DNA of 64,000 bases from JBHGBM01 sp041946965 (GTDB taxonomy: Bacteria > Acidobacteriota > Terriglobia > Bryobacterales > Bryobacteraceae), in NCBI GenBank assembly GCA_041946965.1, contig JBHGBM010000011.1, positions 36,483 through 100,482 on the forward strand, in the 5' to 3' direction. Of the stretch, positions 32,797 to 42,497 are shown one piece after another. Below the pieces are notes generated by a model. That model was not told the origin of the DNA, did not search any database, and saw nothing but the letters and a program-made list of their open reading frames with translations. Within the stretch, counting starts at the first letter, position 1. Each line of letters opens with the position of its first letter. A program made the translations under genes and the position numbers.

Positions 32797-34859
32797 CGCC
32801 CCCGAACGAACCCAAGAAGTTCCGTCACTTTGTCCCTCCTGACATGCCGATGAGCGAGTTCACCTTCCGTGCGGTGCTGCTCGGGCTCGTCATGACGGTG
32901 ATTCTCGGCGCGGCCAACGCCTACCTCGGGCTAAAGGCCGGCATGACCATCGCGGCCACTTACCCCGCCGCGGTGATCGGCATGGCGGTGCTGCGGCTGA
33001 TGAAGGGCTCCATCCTCGAGGAGAACATGGCGCGAACGGTCGGCTCGATCGGCGAGTCCGTGGCCGCCGGCGCCATCTTCACTATCCCCGCCTTCGTCCT
33101 GGCCGGCGCCTGGCCGTCGTTCGGATTCGAGGAGGCCTACTGGAAATCCTCCGTGCTCATGGCGGTGGGCGGCATTCTTGGCATCCTCTTCGTCACCCTG
33201 CTGCGGCGAGTGATGGTGGAAGACCGCGACCTGCCCTTCCCCGAATCGGTCGCGGCGGGCGAGATCCATAAGGCCGGGCAGATCGGCAGCAAGGCCGCCG
33301 GCCTGCTCTTCCAGGCCATGGGCTTCGGCGCGGCCATCTACCTGCTGGGATCGCTCAAGATCTTTTCCATCAGCCGTGATTTCACCCTGCACGTCGGCGA
33401 GCTGGGGCGCAGCATTGTGCGGCTGGGCCAGGGCGCGGCGGCCCCCACGATCGGGGTTGGCGGCATCTCCACGGTCTCCGCGCCCGCGGTGAGCCCGGCG
33501 TACCTCGGGGTCGGCTACATCATCGGCCCGCGGCTGGCCGCGCTGAACTTTTCGGGCGGCGTGATCGCGTGGGGTCTGATGGTGCCCCTGCTGATCTACT
33601 TCCTGGGCCCGCAGTTGAGCGCCATGATGCCCCCGGGCGCGGGCGAGGCCGGATGGGACGCGGCCAGCCAGAACGTGTGGAAGTTCATCGTGCGGCCCAT
33701 CGCGGTGGGCGGCATGCTGGTGGGCGCCTGTTACACGCTGTTCCGCATGCGTGCGAGCCTGGCCAGCGGCATGTCGCGCGCCGTTTCCGACCTGAAGAAA
33801 TCCGGCGCACAGGCCGCCGCGGTGGACCGCACCGAGCGCGATCTGAACATCAAGTTCGTCTTCGCGGGCCTGGCGGTGACCCTGGTTTGCATGGTGGCGC
33901 TGTACTACTACTTTGCCGGCGTGATCGCCGGCGCCGTTGTCGCCGCGGTGGTCATGCTCATTCTGGGATTTTTCTTCGCCGCGGTGTCCGGCAACCTGGT
34001 GGGGCTCATCGGCTCCTCGAACAATCCCATTTCAGGCCTCACCCTCTCCACCCTGATCGTAGCGGCGCTGCTGATGGTGTCGATCGGGGTCTCCGGACTG
34101 AGCGGCGTGACGGCCGTGCTGGGCGTGGCGGCGGTGGTGTGCGTCTCCTCGGCCGTCGCCGGCGAGATGCTGCAAGACCTGAAGGTGGGGCACATCCTCG
34201 GCGGTACGCCGCGCAGCATGCAGATCGGCGACATCCTGGGCATCTTCCTGGCCAGCGCCGTGCTGTACTTCCCGCTTTTCGTGCTGCACGCCGGCAACAT
34301 CAAGGCGGGCGGGGTGGGCTTCGGCGACCGCCAGTTGCCCGCGCCGCAAGCCGGGCTGATGGCCGCGCTCTCGCAAGGCATCGTGGGAGGCGACATGGCC
34401 TGGCCGCTGGTGGTGGTCGGCATCTTCATGGGTCTGGCGCTGGTCATGGTGCAGGTCCGCAGTCCCATGCTCTTCGCCGTGGGCATGTACCTGCCGCTCG
34501 AGACCACGTTCGCCATCTTCGTCGGCGGCATTTTCCGCTGGCTGACGGACACGCTGCGCAACCGCCGCGGCTTGAACGAAGCGCAGAAGGCGCGCGTGGA
34601 GAACGCCGGGGTTCTCACCGCCTCCGGTCTCATCGCGGGAGAGGCACTCACCGGCCTGCTGGTAGCCGCCTGCCGCTTCTTCGAGTGGCCGGTGGCCTCG
34701 GGCAACGGCCGGACGCCCGGCCTGCCCGCCATCATGGAGGACCCGCCGCTGCTGATCGGCTTCGCCGTGCTCGCGCTGCTGGGTTTCGTGATGATCTCGG
34801 TGCCGCTGCGCAACGCCGGCAGGCCCGACGAGCCGGCCCCGCCGACGGCGATTATGTAG
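32793..34859 (+). CDS. OPT-family oligopeptide or metal-chelate transporter
   Basis: 688 residues with about 16 hydrophobic segments. The early block FTFRAVLLGLVMTVILGAANAYLGLKAGMTIAATYPAAVIGM is the hallmark of bacterial OPT transporters. SSNNPISGLTLSTLI and MYLPLETTFAIFVGGIFRWL are further conserved stretches. The family moves peptides or metal-nicotianamine/siderophore-like chelates with protons. The start overlaps the stop of the YqeY gene by four bases. Its end lies 10 bp from the convergent nucleotidyltransferase gene, with no obvious terminator between. Confidence 0.92.
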   Translation: MTPPNEPKKFRHFVPPDMPMSEFTFRAVLLGLVMTVILGAANAYLGLKAGMTIAATYPAAVIGMAVLRLMKGSILEENMARTVGSIGESVAAGAIFTIPAFVLAGAWPSFGFEEAYWKSSVLMAVGGILGILFVTLLRRVMVEDRDLPFPESVAAGEIHKAGQIGSKAAGLLFQAMGFGAAIYLLGSLKIFSISRDFTLHVGELGRSIVRLGQGAAAPTIGVGGISTVSAPAVSPAYLGVGYIIGPRLAALNFSGGVIAWGLMVPLLIYFLGPQLSAMMPPGAGEAGWDAASQNVWKFIVRPIAVGGMLVGACYTLFRMRASLASGMSRAVSDLKKSGAQAAAVDRTERDLNIKFVFAGLAVTLVCMVALYYYFAGVIAGAVVAAVVMLILGFFFAAVSGNLVGLIGSSNNPISGLTLSTLIVAALLMVSIGVSGLSGVTAVLGVAAVVCVSSAVAGEMLQDLKVGHILGGTPRSMQIGDILGIFLASAVLYFPLFVLHAGNIKAGGVGFGDRQLPAPQAGLMAALSQGIVGGDMAWPLVVVGIFMGLALVMVQVRSPMLFAVGMYLPLETTFAIFVGGIFRWLTDTLRNRRGLNEAQKARVENAGVLTASGLIAGEALTGLLVAACRFFEWPVASGNGRTPGLPAIMEDPPLLIGFAVLALLGFVMISVPLRNAGRPDEPAPPTAIM

Positions 34860-34869
34860 GCCACCGCTT

Positions 34870-35409
34870 TCAACTGGTCTGGAGCATCTCGAGCCAGAGC
34901 CGCAACACGGCATCGTGGCGCTCCGGTGTCACAAGGTAGGGCCGCAGCTCCAAACGGTAACGGCTCTCGAGAAGCGCCGGATCGAGCGGGACTGCCTTGC
35001 CGAGATATCTCACGTCCTCGCGGTCCCGGGCCGAGTTCCTCTCCAGTTTCGACAAGGCGAGGTCGTGCGCGTCCAGTCCGTTCATCGCCAATCTGCGGTA
35101 TGCCTTCGGGAAGATCGGTTTCAGCCGCTCCGCATAGTTTTCCGGAACGGTAACGATACCGACGTGCTGCACATAGATTCCGTACTTATTGTGCAGCGCC
35201 GAGCCCCGGCCTGCGATCACTTCAAGCGCGGCGGTTTCACCGATCGGGGTCACCGTCAGACAATCGACATCGGCGGTGGGGCGCGGCAGGCCGTACAGCA
35301 TCGCCATGGCGAAGCCTCCGATGCAATGGAGTTCGACGGGCGTTCGCAACGCTTCATCGATCCCGGCAAAGAACGAGCCCCACGGCTCCGGCACCACGTT
35401 ACACGGCAT
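34870..35409 (-). CDS. DUF6036/AbiEii-like nucleotidyltransferase
   Basis: 179 residues. The nucleotidyltransferase-fold signature is seen as GG (31-32) followed by TADVD, with the metal-binding pair D47 and D49. Later, DLALSKLERNSARDREDV fits the conserved Lys and acidic helix of DUF6036/AbiEii-type proteins. Relatives include toxins that nucleotidylate RNA or proteins. The gene overlaps the upstream XRE regulator gene by 11 bases, the usual arrangement of a toxin-antitoxin-like pair with the DNA-binding partner first. Toxicity is an inference only. Confidence 0.7.
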   Translation of the reverse strand: MPCNVVPEPWGSFFAGIDEALRTPVELHCIGGFAMAMLYGLPRPTADVDCLTVTPIGETAALEVIAGRGSALHNKYGIYVQHVGIVTVPENYAERLKPIFPKAYRRLAMNGLDAHDLALSKLERNSARDREDVRYLGKAVPLDPALLESRYRLELRPYLVTPERHDAVLRLWLEMLQTS

Positions 35410-36079
35410 AGGGCAACGGCGCGGAATCCAGGTCCGTCAGGAGATTCCAGTGACGCGCACCGGCGGAACGCGATTCCCGGAGCCATTCGCGTTCGGCCTC
35501 TGACAGCGGCTGGAACAGCCCATCCTCACGGGCCAAGCGTGCGCGTTCTGCAATGTCTTCCACATGCCGGAGCCGGGCTGCGATGTCCTGGCTGCCCCGC
35601 TTTTCCGCCAACTGCCGCGCCAGTGTGACCAGAAACCCGAGCCTGTTTTGGAGATCTCTCAGTTTTGCCTCGCGGATCAGCCATTCCCAATCCAGATCGC
35701 TGTACTCCAGCATGAGCCACGGCAGCGCCTCGGCGACCCGCACCTCCACGTTGTTTGCCGCAATGGCGTTCAGGAGAACAACCGCGGGGTTAGACGGCCG
35801 CCTCGCGCGCAGATAGCCGAAGCCCGCGTACCCCAGAGCGCCCAAGGCCGCAGCCAGCGAAGCGGAATCCCACCCTGTCTTTGAACTGGCGACCAGCGGC
35901 AAAGCAATCGGGCCAAGCCGGTACAACTTCGCAATCCGGCTGCTCATGCGCGGGCTCAGCGGACGCTTGCCGCCCTCCAGAAGCGCGACGTATGCCTGCG
36001 ACACACCTAGCCGTCCGGCTGCCTCCTGCTGCGTCAGCCCCGCTGCGCGGCGCGCAGAACTCAGACTATTCCGCCTCAT
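35399..36079 (-). CDS. XRE-family HTH regulator, partner of the nucleotidyltransferase
   Basis: 226 residues. A helix-turn-helix of the Cro/CI type covers about 8-60 (AGLTQQEAAGRLGVSQAYVALLEGGKRPLS). The remaining 160 residues are helical and unlike common regulators (ALPWLMLEYSDLDWEWLIREAKLRDLQNRLGFLVTLARQLAEKRG); they may hold the partner-binding domain. TATAAT at 36091-36086 puts the transcription start at or within a base or two of the ATG, so the message may be leaderless. A palindrome overlaps that -10 box, which fits autorepression. The end overlaps the nucleotidyltransferase gene by 11 bases. Confidence 0.78.
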   Translation of the reverse strand: MRRNSLSSARRAAGLTQQEAAGRLGVSQAYVALLEGGKRPLSPRMSSRIAKLYRLGPIALPLVASSKTGWDSASLAAALGALGYAGFGYLRARRPSNPAVVLLNAIAANNVEVRVAEALPWLMLEYSDLDWEWLIREAKLRDLQNRLGFLVTLARQLAEKRGSQDIAARLRHVEDIAERARLAREDGLFQPLSEAEREWLRESRSAGARHWNLLTDLDSAPLPYAV

Positions 36080-36086
36080 CCTACGA

Positions 36087-36104
36087 TTATAACAAAAGTT
36101 GTAA
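36087..36104. promoter_or_regulatory. Palindrome over the XRE promoter, TTATAAC-N4-GTTGTAA
   Basis: TTATAACAAAAGTTGTAA, a near-perfect 7-4-7 palindrome (6 of 7 pairs). It covers the -10 box TATAAT (minus strand, 36091-36086) of the XRE gene. A second palindrome with the same core, AAC-AAA(A/T)-GTT, occurs at 36605-36620. Confidence 0.6.
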
Positions 36105-36118
36105 TATTTCGAAGCGCT

Positions 36119-36547
36119 TCAGAACATGCGCGGCGCCGTCGGCATCAACGGAGGCAGCACATCCGGGTTCCCCGTCTGGCGGTGATACGTCGCCCGGGCC
36201 TCTTCCAGGTAGTAGAGGTACCAGGCCCAGTAATCATCGATGACCGGGCTGCCTCCCGACCGCATGGCCGCGCGCAGCGCACGTTCCATGCGCGACACGA
36301 TGCGGCGGAAATCCGCCTCGTGCTGCGCCTCCTCGGCGACAACCTGGCTCTCCGTAGCCGGATCGAGCCCGTTCAAAATCAGGACCCGTGGATCGAACGT
36401 GATCGTCACGGTGTCATCCTGCTGCCAGAAACTTCCGTTGGGGAGGAAAAAGCCCTGCCGGGAACGCCCGGTTCGCCGCCTCATGATTTCGGGATCCACA
36501 CGCTCTGTGACGGCGGGATTATTCTGCCCCTGCATGATCAACCGCAT
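36119..36547 (-). CDS. Unknown 142-aa protein upstream of the XRE pair
   Basis: ATG at 36547 follows a good Shine-Dalgarno (GGAGGT, six bases). The product has no signal peptide. It has basic MRRRTGRSRQGF near residue 25, then VVAEEAQHEADFRRIVSRMERALRAAM, a long amphipathic helix with an ExxxHxxD pattern, and an aromatic patch DDYWAWYLYYLEEARATYHRQTG. I do not recognise a family. It ends 39 bp before the XRE gene on the same strand and has a related palindrome upstream, so it may belong to the same module. Confidence 0.55.
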   Translation of the reverse strand: MRLIMQGQNNPAVTERVDPEIMRRRTGRSRQGFFLPNGSFWQQDDTVTITFDPRVLILNGLDPATESQVVAEEAQHEADFRRIVSRMERALRAAMRSGGSPVIDDYWAWYLYYLEEARATYHRQTGNPDVLPPLMPTAPRMF

Positions 36548-36604
36548 CGGCGTACCTCCGCGAACAAGAATACCCTCCCCGGGGTCCGGCCACCCGGTTT
36601 GGTT

Positions 36605-36620
36605 TGTAACATTTGTTACA
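36605..36620. promoter_or_regulatory. Perfect palindrome TGTAACATTTGTTACA between the 36119-36547 gene and aconitase gene
   Basis: Perfect 7-2-7 inverted repeat. Read on the minus strand it is TGTAACAAATGTTACA, which shares the core T-R-TAAC-AAA-W-GTT-R-Y-A with the palindrome at the XRE promoter. It lies in the divergent region between the unknown gene (start 36547) and acnA (start 36670). Confidence 0.6.
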
Positions 36621-36653
36621 TCTTCGCGCCGGGAGCATCCGGCGCCCCGCCAG

Positions 36654-36659
36654 TATAAT
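36654..36659 (+). promoter_or_regulatory. acnA -10 box (TATAAT)
   Basis: A perfect TATAAT ten bases before the acnA ATG, implying a leader of only a few bases. No clear -35 box is found at the right distance, so an activator or an extended element may compensate. Confidence 0.5.
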
Positions 36660-36669
36660 GTTGTCTGTT

Positions 36670-39342
<2,673 letters not shown>

Positions 39343-39354
39343 AATGATGGGCTG

Positions 39355-40965
39355 ATGCGTTTCATCGGCCTGCTGATTCTGGCGCTGCCGCTTCTGGCGC
39401 AACGCGCCAACGTCGCCGTGCTGGCCACCACGGACATGCACGGCAACCTGTATCCGTTGGACTATTACACCAACCGGCCCGCGCGGCGCGGGCTGGCGAA
39501 GCTCGCCACCCTCATCGGCGCGGCGCGCGCCCAGAATCCGGGCGCGCTGCTCGTCGATTGCGGCGATACCATCCAGGGCTCGCCCGTCGAGTCCGTTTAC
39601 CAGGGCATCGTCAGCACCGGAAAGGCCCCGCTCGGCATTCCGTTCGACTCCGCGCTGATCCCGGGCGATCCCATGATGCGGGCAATGAACGCGCTGCGCT
39701 ACGACGCGATGACGGTGGGCAACCACGAATTCAATTTCGGGCTGAAGAGTCTCGAGCGTGCCCGCGCGGACGCCCGCTTTCCGTGGATTTCGGCCAACAT
39801 CGAGGGCGGTGCGCGGCCGTTTCCGTCCTACATCGTCCGCACGGCGGGCCCGGTGAAGGTGGCGATCATCGGGGTGACCACGCCCGCGGTTCCCACCTGG
39901 GAAAAGCCCGAGCACCTCGGCGGTTACCGCTTCACGCCCGCGCGGCCCGCCGTGGAGCGCGCTCTCGCGCGCCTGCGCTCAGCGGAGAAGCCGGATCTGG
40001 TGATTGCCGCCGTACACGCAGGTCTCGAATCCGGCCCATCGGCCGAGAACATCGCGCGGGAAGTCGCCGAGGCGCCGGGGATCGACGCCCTGGTGTTCGG
40101 TCACACGCACCGCGAGGTTGCCGGGATGCGCGTGGGAGATGTGCTCGCCGTGCAGCCGCGCAATTTCGCCGGCTCGCTCGCGCGGCTCGATTTTGCCCTG
40201 GAGAACCGCGCCGGGCGCTGGACGGTGGTGGAGAAAACCAGCCGTCTCATCCCCGTCGAAGACGCCACTCCTGCCAGCCCCGAAATCCTGGCCATCGGGA
40301 AGCCTTACCATGAACTCGCCCAGCGGTGGCTCGAAACGCCGGTGGCGCAATTGCCGCGCGAGCTCGAAGCTTCCAACTGCCGCGTGCGGGATTGCGCCCT
40401 GCTTGACGCCATCCACGCCGTGCAGCTCCACTACGCACAAGCCGATGTATCCTTCAGCTCCATCTTCAATCCCAACCTGCGCGTGCCCGGCGGCCCCATC
40501 ACGGTGCGCCAGATTGCGGCGCTGTATATCTACGACAACGAACTGTACTGCATCGAGGGCACCGGAGCCATGGTGAAGCAGGCGCTCGAAAACTCCGCGC
40601 GGTATTTTCTCTCCTGCCAGGGAGAAGCTTGCGCCGGACCGCCCGCCGTCAACCCCAAGGTGATGGGCTTCAACTACGACACCGCCGAGGGCGTGTCTTA
40701 CGAGATCGACCTGCGGCGCCCCGAGGGCGACCGCATCGTGAACCTCGCCTTCCGCGGGCAGCCGCTCGCCCCGGACCGTAAGCTGCGCATCGCGGTGAAC
40801 AATTACCGCGCCGCGGGCAGCGCCGGATACGGCATGTTCCGCGGAGCGAAGATCCTGTGGCAGTCCCCCGAGGGCATCCGCGAGCTGATGGTGCGCTACT
40901 ACACGGAGCGCGGCCGGCTGCTGGAGCAGCCGGACGGCAACTGGCGGCTGGCCGGCAGGCCCTGA
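39355..40965 (+). CDS. Secreted 5'-nucleotidase/metallophosphoesterase (UshA family)
   Basis: 536 residues. A short signal peptide (MRFIGLLILALPLLAQ) leads into the metallophosphoesterase domain: ATTDMHGNL (metal-binding D-x-H), DCGDTIQGSP, TVGNHEFNFG and VFGHTHR. The C-terminal 5'-nucleotidase domain (about 330-520) has FNPNLRVPGGPITVRQI and NYRAAGSAGYGMF. Enzymes of this kind hydrolyse nucleotides or 2',3'-cyclic nucleotides in the periplasm for phosphate and nucleoside scavenging. It starts 12 bp after acnA, and the next gene begins one base after its stop. Confidence 0.9.
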   Translation: MRFIGLLILALPLLAQRANVAVLATTDMHGNLYPLDYYTNRPARRGLAKLATLIGAARAQNPGALLVDCGDTIQGSPVESVYQGIVSTGKAPLGIPFDSALIPGDPMMRAMNALRYDAMTVGNHEFNFGLKSLERARADARFPWISANIEGGARPFPSYIVRTAGPVKVAIIGVTTPAVPTWEKPEHLGGYRFTPARPAVERALARLRSAEKPDLVIAAVHAGLESGPSAENIAREVAEAPGIDALVFGHTHREVAGMRVGDVLAVQPRNFAGSLARLDFALENRAGRWTVVEKTSRLIPVEDATPASPEILAIGKPYHELAQRWLETPVAQLPRELEASNCRVRDCALLDAIHAVQLHYAQADVSFSSIFNPNLRVPGGPITVRQIAALYIYDNELYCIEGTGAMVKQALENSARYFLSCQGEACAGPPAVNPKVMGFNYDTAEGVSYEIDLRRPEGDRIVNLAFRGQPLAPDRKLRIAVNNYRAAGSAGYGMFRGAKILWQSPEGIRELMVRYYTERGRLLEQPDGNWRLAGRP

Positions 40966-40966
40966 C

Positions 40967-41449
40967 ATGCGTTTCCCGGAGCTTTCCGGCCGCCCCGTGG
41001 AGGTGCGCTACCTGCGGGCGCCGCGCGACCGCCGCGGGCCCGTGGATGGCGGCGCCATGCTGCGCGAGCGCCGCATCGTCCTCGACGCCGCGCTGCGCCG
41101 CGATTCCGGCCGCATCCTCGTCCACGAAATCTTCCATTTCGCCTGGGTGCGTCTGGGCAACCCCCGCCGCCGGACGTTCGAAGACCTGCTGCGGCGCGAG
41201 CTTCAGGCCCGCGCCCGCGGGGAACTGGGCTGGTCCGCCGAGTGGCGCAAGGCGGAACTCTCAGCCGCCGACGCCGCGGCGCGCACGCGGCGCTGGCGCG
41301 AGTACTGCTGCGAGAGCTTCTGCGATACCGCCGCCTGGATGTTCTCCGGCGTGCGCCGCCATCCCCACTTCACCCTGGCCCCCCGCTTCCGCCGCGTGCG
41401 CCGCGCATGGTTTGAGGCGCAGGGTCTGACTCGGGCGATCTCGATATAA
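40967..41449 (+). CDS. Small HExxH putative metallopeptidase
   Basis: 160 residues. The zinc motif HEIFH lies at about 53-57 in a helix (ILVHEIFHFAWVRLG), and a later helix has EYCCESFCDTAAWMFSG, where an acidic residue could be the third ligand. There is no signal peptide, so it is probably cytoplasmic. It is rich in Arg. The ATG sits one base after the stop of the nucleotidase gene. I do not recognise a named family. TATAAT at 41445-41450 overlaps the 3' end and might drive the next gene. Confidence 0.6.
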   Translation: MRFPELSGRPVEVRYLRAPRDRRGPVDGGAMLRERRIVLDAALRRDSGRILVHEIFHFAWVRLGNPRRRTFEDLLRRELQARARGELGWSAEWRKAELSAADAAARTRRWREYCCESFCDTAAWMFSGVRRHPHFTLAPRFRRVRRAWFEAQGLTRAISI

Positions 41450-42049
41450 TTGAAGGGAGTGGCTACCTCTTTCCCCACCGCCCGCGCCGCCGCCGCCCTC
41501 TGCCTGTTGCTGATGGGCAGCCTGACCGCGGCCTGTTCCTCCTCCCGGCCCGTTGAAGCGCGTTCCGCGACGCCGCACAAGGACCGCAAGGCGGCCCCGG
41601 ATTTCGCCCTCAAGGATGCCGACGGCAAGACCGTGCGGCTCTCCGACTACCGCGGCAAGGTGGTGTTGCTCGATTTTTGGGCCACCTGGTGCGGTCCCTG
41701 CAAGATCGAGATCCCCTGGTTCATGGATTTCCAGCGCAAGCACAAGGACCGCGGCTTCGAGGTGCTCGGCATCGCCATGGACGACGAGGGCTGGGACGCG
41801 GTCAGACCCTTCATCAACCGCCTGGGCGTGAATTACCGGGTGGTGCTCGGCAACGAGGACGTCTCGGCGTCGTACGGCGGCGTGGAGGCCCTGCCCACCA
41901 CTTTCCTCATCGACCGCCAGGGGCGCATCGCCGCGGTGCACCAGGGCGTCGCCGCCAGGAGCGATTTCGAAAATGGCATCAATGAACTTCTCGAAGAAGG
42001 CGGCTCTGGCCGCGTTTCTCTACCTGCCTTGGCTGTTCGCGCAAAGTAA
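41450..42049 (+). CDS. TlpA/ResA-like thioredoxin-fold lipoprotein
   Basis: 199 residues from a TTG directly after the previous stop; a GTG at 41459 is an alternative. The signal sequence ends in a lipobox (SLTAAC), so the protein is probably membrane-anchored and faces the periplasm. The thioredoxin-like domain (about 45-185) contains LLDFWATWCGPCKIEIPWF, with a redox-active CxxC, and a cis-proline segment GVEALPTTFLIDRQGRI. Such proteins reduce disulfides, for example in cytochrome c maturation. It overlaps the DsbD-alpha gene by 77 bp. Confidence 0.87.
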   Translation: MKGVATSFPTARAAAALCLLLMGSLTAACSSSRPVEARSATPHKDRKAAPDFALKDADGKTVRLSDYRGKVVLLDFWATWCGPCKIEIPWFMDFQRKHKDRGFEVLGIAMDDEGWDAVRPFINRLGVNYRVVLGNEDVSASYGGVEALPTTFLIDRQGRIAAVHQGVAARSDFENGINELLEEGGSGRVSLPALAVRAK

Positions 42050-42455
42050 CATGCTCAACATCGCCCCGCCCGCGAAGGTCGCGGCCAAGCGGGGCGCGGG
42101 GGTGGAAGCGCGCGTGAAGGTCGCGCTCCAGCACGGCTACCACGTCAACAGCAACACGCCCACCGAGGACTATCTCATCCCGCTCCGGTTGACGTGGGAG
42201 CAGGGCGCCCTGCAAGCCGCCGGCGTGGTCTATCCCAAGCCGCGGAACGAAAAGTACGCGTTTTCCGAAAAGCCCCTCTCGGTATTCACCGGCAGCTTCG
42301 ACCTGGTGAGCAGGTTCAAGGTCGCGCCCAACGCCCCCCCCGGCCCGGGCATCCTGCTGGGCAAGCTGCGCTACCAGGCATGCAACGATAAGGCCTGCTT
42401 CCCGCCGAAAACCGTGGAAGTACGGCTGCCGTACGAAATTTCACCCGCCCGTTGA
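41973..42455 (+). CDS. Stand-alone DsbD N-terminal (alpha) domain protein
   Basis: 160 residues. A signal peptide (AALAAFLYLPWLFAQ) leads into an immunoglobulin-like domain with GYHVNSNTPTEDYLIPLRLTW and the conserved end LRYQACNDKACFPPKTVEV. In DsbD the two Cys of this segment receive electrons from the membrane domain and pass them to DsbC, DsbG or CcmG. Here neither the membrane domain nor the C-terminal thioredoxin is attached. The adjacent TlpA-like lipoprotein is the natural partner. Start is at 41973 or the in-frame ATG at 41982; neither has a clear Shine-Dalgarno. Confidence 0.78.
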   Translation: MASMNFSKKAALAAFLYLPWLFAQSNMLNIAPPAKVAAKRGAGVEARVKVALQHGYHVNSNTPTEDYLIPLRLTWEQGALQAAGVVYPKPRNEKYAFSEKPLSVFTGSFDLVSRFKVAPNAPPGPGILLGKLRYQACNDKACFPPKTVEVRLPYEISPAR

Positions 42456-42497
42456 AGACTCCGCGCCGCGTACAACCCTCGCCGACGCAACTTCGGG

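Noticed and set aside
36605..36620. TnrA/GlnR nitrogen-regulator site
   Set aside because: The palindrome is 16 bp rather than 17 and its centre differs; the local XRE regulator is a better candidate.
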